Assembly: GCF_014163735.1 (NCBI RefSeq) | Contig: NZ_JACJDV010000033.1 | Location: 1-39,210, forward strand | Direction of reading: 5' to 3' | DNA from: Shewanella sp. SR44-3 | GTDB taxonomy: Bacteria > Pseudomonadota > Gammaproteobacteria > Enterobacterales > Shewanellaceae | Length of the DNA stretch: 39,210 nt | Shown here: positions 34,635 to 39,210 of the stretch, piece by piece | How the letters are laid out: each line of letters starts with the position of its first letter | Position numbering within the stretch: the first letter of the stretch is position 1 | Notes under the pieces: generated by a model | Told to the model about the DNA's origin: nothing | Database searches by the model: none | The model's input: only the letters and a program-made list of their open reading frames with translations | Translations under genes and position numbers: made by a program

Positions 34635-34739
34635 ATTGCCATTTTACCGCTGAAAAAAACGTTGGAACATACTCTTGATATGTGTCTTGTTACAAAGAGA
34701 GTAAAAAGATTTACATTACTTTACGCTCAGTTAAGCAAA

Positions 34740-34745
34740 TATAAT
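34740..34745 (+). promoter_or_regulatory. -10 element for RND efflux operon
   Basis: Perfect TATAAT about 95 bases before the adaptor start, after an AT-rich stretch; the -35 is weak (TTACTT at 18 bases), as is common for regulated promoters. Confidence 0.35.
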
Positions 34746-34838
34746 TACAATAAGCAGTCATCAATCACAGGCTAGTCATTAGCCCCAGTCGTCGTGCAAC
34801 GACACCTTCAATTATTGCTTATAGAGATGTGTACTCAA

Positions 34839-35924
34839 ATGATCAAAAAACTTGGCCAATGTCTTCTTTTAACTTCCCTATTGATTATTGGGTATGTTGG
34901 GGGGCTCCCCAATGCCATTGCCGCTAAGGCTCCTACCCGAGCTGAAAAAGTGGTTCCAGTGATCACTGCCGCAGTTGAACAGCATGAGCTTTCGCAATCA
35001 ATTACCTTAATCGGAAAGCTTGCTGCAACTGACTCAGTAATGATAGCGCCGCAAGTCCCAGGGAAAATAGACAGCATAGCTGTGACATCCAACCAATATG
35101 TCACTAAAGGTCAAGTATTACTCACGCTTGATAACCGTAAGGCAAAGGCCAACGTGACTGAGGCTGAAGCTTTTTATCAAGATGAAGTGCGTAAGCTTAA
35201 CGAGTTTAACAAGTTGATCCACGTTAACGCCATCACTCAAACAGAAATAGAAGCGCAAAAATCCAGTGTTGATATCGCTTTCGCTCGACTTGAAGCGGCA
35301 AAAACAGATCTTGATTATCACACACTAACCGCACCATTTTCCGGAAATACTGGCTTGGTCAATTTCAGCCGCGGCAAGATGGTAAGTATCAATGAATCAC
35401 TATTATCACTTGATGATTTATCTGTGTTACAGCTCGATTTACAGGTTCCAGAACATTATCTCGCTTTATTAAGTACAGGGATGCTGGTAAATGCATCGAG
35501 CAGAGCTTGGAATAAAGCCATTTTTACAGGCAAGGTTATTGCGATTGATCCACGGGTCAATTCACAAACACTGAACCTCAATGTTCGGAGTCAGTTTGAT
35601 AACCAAAAGAGCCAATTAAAGCCGGGTATGATGATGTCTGCAACACTAGTGTTCCCTAGCGTGTCATCTCCAATTGTTCCAGTGCAAGCCCTTGAGTACT
35701 CTGGAACTAAACGCTATGTCTACGTTATTAATCAAGACAATGTCGCCATTCGTACCCAGGTGATATTAGGTGCCAGAATTAAAGACCAAGTGCTGCTTGA
35801 ATCTGGTGTTAGCATAGGTGAGCGCATAGTAGTTCAAGGCTTGGTGAATATGCGTGACGGCATTAAGGTGAAGGACTTAGTGGCCGAATCTAAGCCAGGT
35901 TCTGTTCAACAGGAGCAAAAATAA
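34839..35924 (+). CDS. RND efflux periplasmic adaptor (membrane fusion protein)
   Basis: A 361-residue adaptor. From ATG 34839 it has a signal-type N-terminus (MIKKLGQCLLLTSLLIIGYVGG), a lipoyl half (VTSNQYVTKGQVLLTLDN), an alpha-helical hairpin (about 95-150), the second lipoyl half (APFSGNTGLVNFSRGKMV), a beta-barrel (about 200-270) and a C-terminal membrane-proximal domain. There is no lipobox Cys after the signal, so it is probably anchored by the uncleaved helix or soluble. It would join the RND permease downstream to a TolC-type channel. The start is uncertain: ATG 34827 and GTG 34794 are also in frame and none has an ideal ribosome site. The stop overlaps the permease start by one base (TAATG). 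Confidence 0.9.
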   Translation: MIKKLGQCLLLTSLLIIGYVGGLPNAIAAKAPTRAEKVVPVITAAVEQHELSQSITLIGKLAATDSVMIAPQVPGKIDSIAVTSNQYVTKGQVLLTLDNRKAKANVTEAEAFYQDEVRKLNEFNKLIHVNAITQTEIEAQKSSVDIAFARLEAAKTDLDYHTLTAPFSGNTGLVNFSRGKMVSINESLLSLDDLSVLQLDLQVPEHYLALLSTGMLVNASSRAWNKAIFTGKVIAIDPRVNSQTLNLNVRSQFDNQKSQLKPGMMMSATLVFPSVSSPIVPVQALEYSGTKRYVYVINQDNVAIRTQVILGARIKDQVLLESGVSIGERIVVQGLVNMRDGIKVKDLVAESKPGSVQQEQK

Positions 35925-38900
35925 TGTGGCTAAGTGATACGGCGGTTAAACGTCCTGTAGTTGCGATTGTTTTAAGTTTATTGCTGTGTGTTTTTGGCTT
36001 GGTATCCTTCTCTAAACTGTCGGTTAGAGAAATGCCCGATGTACAAAACCCAGTCGTGACAGTAATGACCACTTATAGCGGTGCATCAGCCACTATTATG
36101 GAAAGTAAAATCACTAAGAGCCTAGAAGATGAATTAACCGGTATCAGCGGTATTGATGAAATCACCTCAACCACTCGAAATGGCATGTCACGTATTTCCA
36201 TCGAATTTGAACTAGGGTGGGATTTAACCGAAGGCGTGAGTGATGTACGAGATGCCGTTGCTAAAGCCCAGCGTCGCTTACCTGATGAAGCTGACGACCC
36301 TATTGTATCTAAAGATAATGGTACTGGTGAACCATCGATTTATGTCAACTTAAGCTCTGAAAATATGGATCGTACTCAACTCACAGATTACGCCCAGCGA
36401 GTATTAGAGGACAGATTTAGCTTAATTACTGGGGTGAGCTCGGTCAATATTTCTGGTGGTTTGTACAAAGTCATGTATGTACAGCTAAAACCGCAACTAA
36501 TGGCTGGTAGAAATGTGACCACCAACGACATTATTAGCGCCTTAAATCGTGAAAATCTTGAGACACCGGGTGGTGAGGTTCGTAACGACACCACTGTCAT
36601 GTCTGTTAGAACAAAACGGCTATATTACAGCCCAGAAGACTTTAACTATTTAGTTGTCCACACCGCAGACGACGGTACGCCTATTTACCTTAAGGATGTC
36701 GCTAGCGTATTTATCGGAGCAGAAAATGAAAATTCGACTTTTAAAAGCAACGGTATCGTTAACTTAAGCTTAGGTATCGTGCCGCAATCTGATGCCAATC
36801 CATTAGACATATCGCTGCAAGTACAGCACGAAGTCGATAAAGTGCAGAGCTTTTTGCCAGAAGGAACCCAGTTAGTTGTCGATTATGATGCCAATGTGTT
36901 TATTGCGCGCTCAATTAATGAGGTTTACAACACCCTATTCATTACAGGGGTGCTGGTTATCCTTGTGTTGTACATTTTTATTGGTCAAGTACGGGCAACC
37001 TTAATCCCAGCAGTGACAGTACCAGTATCATTAATTGCTGCATTTATGGCGGCATACAGCTTAGGTTACTCCATTAACTTATTAACCTTAATGGCACTTA
37101 TTTTAGCCATTGGCTTAGTGGTTGATGACGCCATCGTTGTGGTTGAGAATATCTTCCACCATATTGAACAGGGGGAACAACCCATACTCGCGGCCTATAA
37201 AGGGACTCGCGAAGTCGGTTTTGCAGTGATATCAACAACCCTAGTACTGGTGATGGTGTTTTTACCCATTTCATTTATGGATGGCATGGTCGGGTTACTG
37301 TTTACGGAGTTCTCCGTGATGCTGGCAATGTCGGTGCTGTTTTCATCCCTTATTGCTCTCACCCTTACCCCAGTGATGAGTAGCAAACTATTAAAAGCCA
37401 ATGTGAAGAAAAATCGTTTTAATATTGCGATAGATAATGGTTTTAATCGTTTAGAGCAGCGATATCGTAGTCTGGTCAAATGGGCATTGCACTGGCGTAT
37501 AGCGGCACCATTTATTATTATCGCCTGCATTTGTGGTAGCTATTTACTCTTGCAACAAGTCCCTTCGCAGCTCTCACCGCAAGAAGATCGCGGGGTATTA
37601 TTTGCGTTTATTAAAGGTGCAGAGGGCACTAGTTATAATCGTATGATTGCTAATATGGATATAGTTGAAAACCGACTAATGCCACTATTGGGTCAAGGCG
37701 TAGTGAAATCATTTAGCGTTGAAGCACCGGCATTTGGCGGCCGAGCAGGTGACCAAACTGGATTTGCAATTATTCAACTCGAAGATTGGCAAGATCGTGA
37801 TACCGATATAAAACAGGCCTTAGCGTTAATCAGCAACACATTGAAAGACATACCCGATGTCATGGTGCGCCCTATGCTGCCAGGATTTCGAGGTCAATCG
37901 AGTGAACCTGTCCAATTTGTACTGGGTGGCTCTGACTATTCAGAGTTGTTCAAATGGGCTCAAGTACTGCAACAAGAAGCGGATTCTAGCCCTATGCTGG
38001 AAGGTGCCGATTTAGATTACGCAGAGACCACACCTGAACTTGTCGTTGCGGTAGACAAGCAGCGAGCAGCAGAGTTAGGGATTAGCGTTTCAGAAATAGC
38101 CACAACCTTGGAAATCATGCTGGGGGGCCGCAGTGAAACAACCTTTGTTGAGCGTGGTGAAGAATATGATGTGTATCTTCGCGGTGATGAGAACAGCTTT
38201 AACAGTGTCACTGACCTCAGTAAAATCTACTTTAGAAGCAGTAAAGGCGAGCTTATCACCCTTGACACCGTGACCCAAGTTGAGGAAGTTGCCTCTCCAC
38301 AACGCCTTAGTCATACCAACAAGCAAAAATCGATTACCATTAAAGCAAATTTAGGCGAAGGCTATACCTTAGGTGAAGCCTTAGACTTTTTAGAGCAGCG
38401 GGCAATAACATTATTGCCAAACGATATTTCAATTGCCTACACTGGGGAGTCAAAAGATTTTAAAGAAAATCAAACGGGAGTGCTGATTGTATTTGGTTTG
38501 GCGCTGTTGATCGCTTACTTGGTATTGGCGGCTCAATTTGAAAGCTTTATCAATCCTGCTGTAGTGATGTTTACCGTTCCCATGGGTATTTTCGGCGGTT
38601 TTATTGGCTTAGTGCTCACCCATCAAGGGATGAATATTTACAGTCAAATTGGCATGATAATGTTAATTGGTATGGTGACCAAAAATGGCATTTTAATTGT
38701 CGAGTTTGCCAATCAACTGCGCGACCGAGGCTTATCACTCGATAACGCCATTGTTGATGCATCGGCTCGTCGTTTACGACCGATATTAATGACTGCATTC
38801 ACCACACTAATAGGTGCGATACCATTAATCGTATCAAGCGGCGCTGGCAGTGAAAGCCGTATCGCGGTAGGTACTGTTATTTTCTTTGGTATGGCATTTG

Positions 38901-39034
38901 CGACCATTGTCACTTTATTGGTGATCCCCGCTATGTACCGACTTATTTCTTCGTCAACTCACTCACCAGGGTTTGTTGAAGCGCAACTTAATGACGCTAT
39001 AGCCGCTCAAAAAGCTTCATCTTCACAGGTGTAA
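35924..39034 (+). CDS. RND efflux transporter permease (HAE1 family)
   Basis: A 1036-residue inner-membrane proton/drug antiporter with 12 helices and two large periplasmic loops. Proton-relay residues are present: D401-D402 (LVVDDAIVVVEN, helix 4) and K920 (GMVTKNGILIVEFANQLRD, helix 10). The N-terminal RPVVAIVLSLLLC and the VREMPDVQNPVVTV motifs are standard for the family. The VSFSKLSVREMPDV form fits the smaller-adaptor, MexB-independent branch of marine pumps more than AcrB. It pairs with the adaptor gene in a TAATG overlap with AGGAG just upstream, so they are translationally coupled. No channel protein gene follows; the operon ends at a terminator, so a chromosomal TolC elsewhere is presumably used. 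Substrates are unknown. Confidence 0.93.
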   Translation: MWLSDTAVKRPVVAIVLSLLLCVFGLVSFSKLSVREMPDVQNPVVTVMTTYSGASATIMESKITKSLEDELTGISGIDEITSTTRNGMSRISIEFELGWDLTEGVSDVRDAVAKAQRRLPDEADDPIVSKDNGTGEPSIYVNLSSENMDRTQLTDYAQRVLEDRFSLITGVSSVNISGGLYKVMYVQLKPQLMAGRNVTTNDIISALNRENLETPGGEVRNDTTVMSVRTKRLYYSPEDFNYLVVHTADDGTPIYLKDVASVFIGAENENSTFKSNGIVNLSLGIVPQSDANPLDISLQVQHEVDKVQSFLPEGTQLVVDYDANVFIARSINEVYNTLFITGVLVILVLYIFIGQVRATLIPAVTVPVSLIAAFMAAYSLGYSINLLTLMALILAIGLVVDDAIVVVENIFHHIEQGEQPILAAYKGTREVGFAVISTTLVLVMVFLPISFMDGMVGLLFTEFSVMLAMSVLFSSLIALTLTPVMSSKLLKANVKKNRFNIAIDNGFNRLEQRYRSLVKWALHWRIAAPFIIIACICGSYLLLQQVPSQLSPQEDRGVLFAFIKGAEGTSYNRMIANMDIVENRLMPLLGQGVVKSFSVEAPAFGGRAGDQTGFAIIQLEDWQDRDTDIKQALALISNTLKDIPDVMVRPMLPGFRGQSSEPVQFVLGGSDYSELFKWAQVLQQEADSSPMLEGADLDYAETTPELVVAVDKQRAAELGISVSEIATTLEIMLGGRSETTFVERGEEYDVYLRGDENSFNSVTDLSKIYFRSSKGELITLDTVTQVEEVASPQRLSHTNKQKSITIKANLGEGYTLGEALDFLEQRAITLLPNDISIAYTGESKDFKENQTGVLIVFGLALLIAYLVLAAQFESFINPAVVMFTVPMGIFGGFIGLVLTHQGMNIYSQIGMIMLIGMVTKNGILIVEFANQLRDRGLSLDNAIVDASARRLRPILMTAFTTLIGAIPLIVSSGAGSESRIAVGTVIFFGMAFATIVTLLVIPAMYRLISSSTHSPGFVEAQLNDAIAAQKASSSQV

Positions 39035-39134
39035 AGAATTGTTTGATATGCATTTATTATCCCGAGCAGAGGTTGGTTAGTTGCTGCGAGTAAGATGAGG
39101 CACCTTAGGCTTCATTTTTTAAACCGTTAAACAC

Positions 39135-39166
39135 AAAAACGCAGCCTAATTAAGCTGCGTTTTTTG
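39135..39166 (+). terminator. Terminator of the RND efflux operon
   Basis: 11-bp perfect stem (39135-39145 with 39154-39164), 8-base loop, A-run before and T-run after. It lies about 100 bases past the permease stop codon. Confidence 0.88.
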
Positions 39167-39190
39167 TTTTGTGCCTTTTATATTTTGCTA

Positions 39191-39210
39191 GCACTTAGCA
39201 CTTAGCACTT
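39191..39210. repeat. 7-bp tandem repeat cut by window end
   Basis: Nearly three copies of GCACTTA (39191-39197, 39198-39204, 39205-39210 partial). The array may continue past the right edge. Confidence 0.8.

Overview
The window looks like a chromosomal segment of a Shewanella-type marine gammaproteobacterium. The grounds are the minus-strand order gmk-rpoZ-spoT-ridA (with TTG as the spoT start, as in E. coli), a YgiQ-type radical SAM protein, a YjjG nucleotidase, YifB/ComM, two YihG-like acyltransferases, and a moderate AT content throughout. The genus call is inference from gene content. I saw no prophage, insertion sequence, CRISPR array or rRNA.

Layout. 1-113: a degenerate tRNA-Asp-like tail and a strong terminator. 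401-2161: a DNR-type (cysteine-poor, NO-type) Crp/Fnr regulator followed by a tandem-Usp protein, resembling the fnr-uspE neighbourhood of enterics. A TTGAT-type box lies at about -41.5 of a predicted promoter. 2284-5914: a one-POTRA Omp85-family outer-membrane protein, a fused ThrE-type exporter and a YecN/MAPEG membrane protein. 6115-8541: YgiQ with a basic low-complexity tail and a long hairpin. 8591-12704: a Met-Cys-starting choloylglycine hydrolase-family enzyme divergent from a membrane diguanylate cyclase, then a di-iron fatty acid hydroxylase-family protein divergent from a LysR regulator with an ATC-N9-GAT box between them. 12860-15681: a YrbG-type Na+/Ca2+ exchanger and an acyl-CoA ligase. 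15889-19463: the guanylate/ppGpp operon.

19702-24741 (plus strand): an uncharacterised membrane protein, a NahK-type sugar kinase, an MFS transporter and YjjG. The kinase and transporter suggest uptake and 1-phosphorylation of an amino sugar. 24775-32821 (minus strand): a 1502-residue propeller/PAS/GGDEF/EAL hybrid sensor, two tandem lysophosphatidate-type acyltransferases and ComM. 33333-39166: a secreted coiled-coil protein with a PEGA-like segment, then an adaptor-permease RND efflux pair ending at a strong terminator, with no outer-membrane channel or regulator gene in the window.

Shared themes are envelope and lipid functions (acyl-CoA ligase, acyltransferases, hydroxylase, Omp85, RND pump), two c-di-GMP proteins, and stress or respiratory signalling (DNR, Usp, SpoT). 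Most genes belong to known families. The least explained items are the DUF805-like membrane protein, the PEGA-like secreted protein, the cytoplasmic-type choloylglycine hydrolase, the hybrid sensor's ligand and the damaged tRNA at the left edge.
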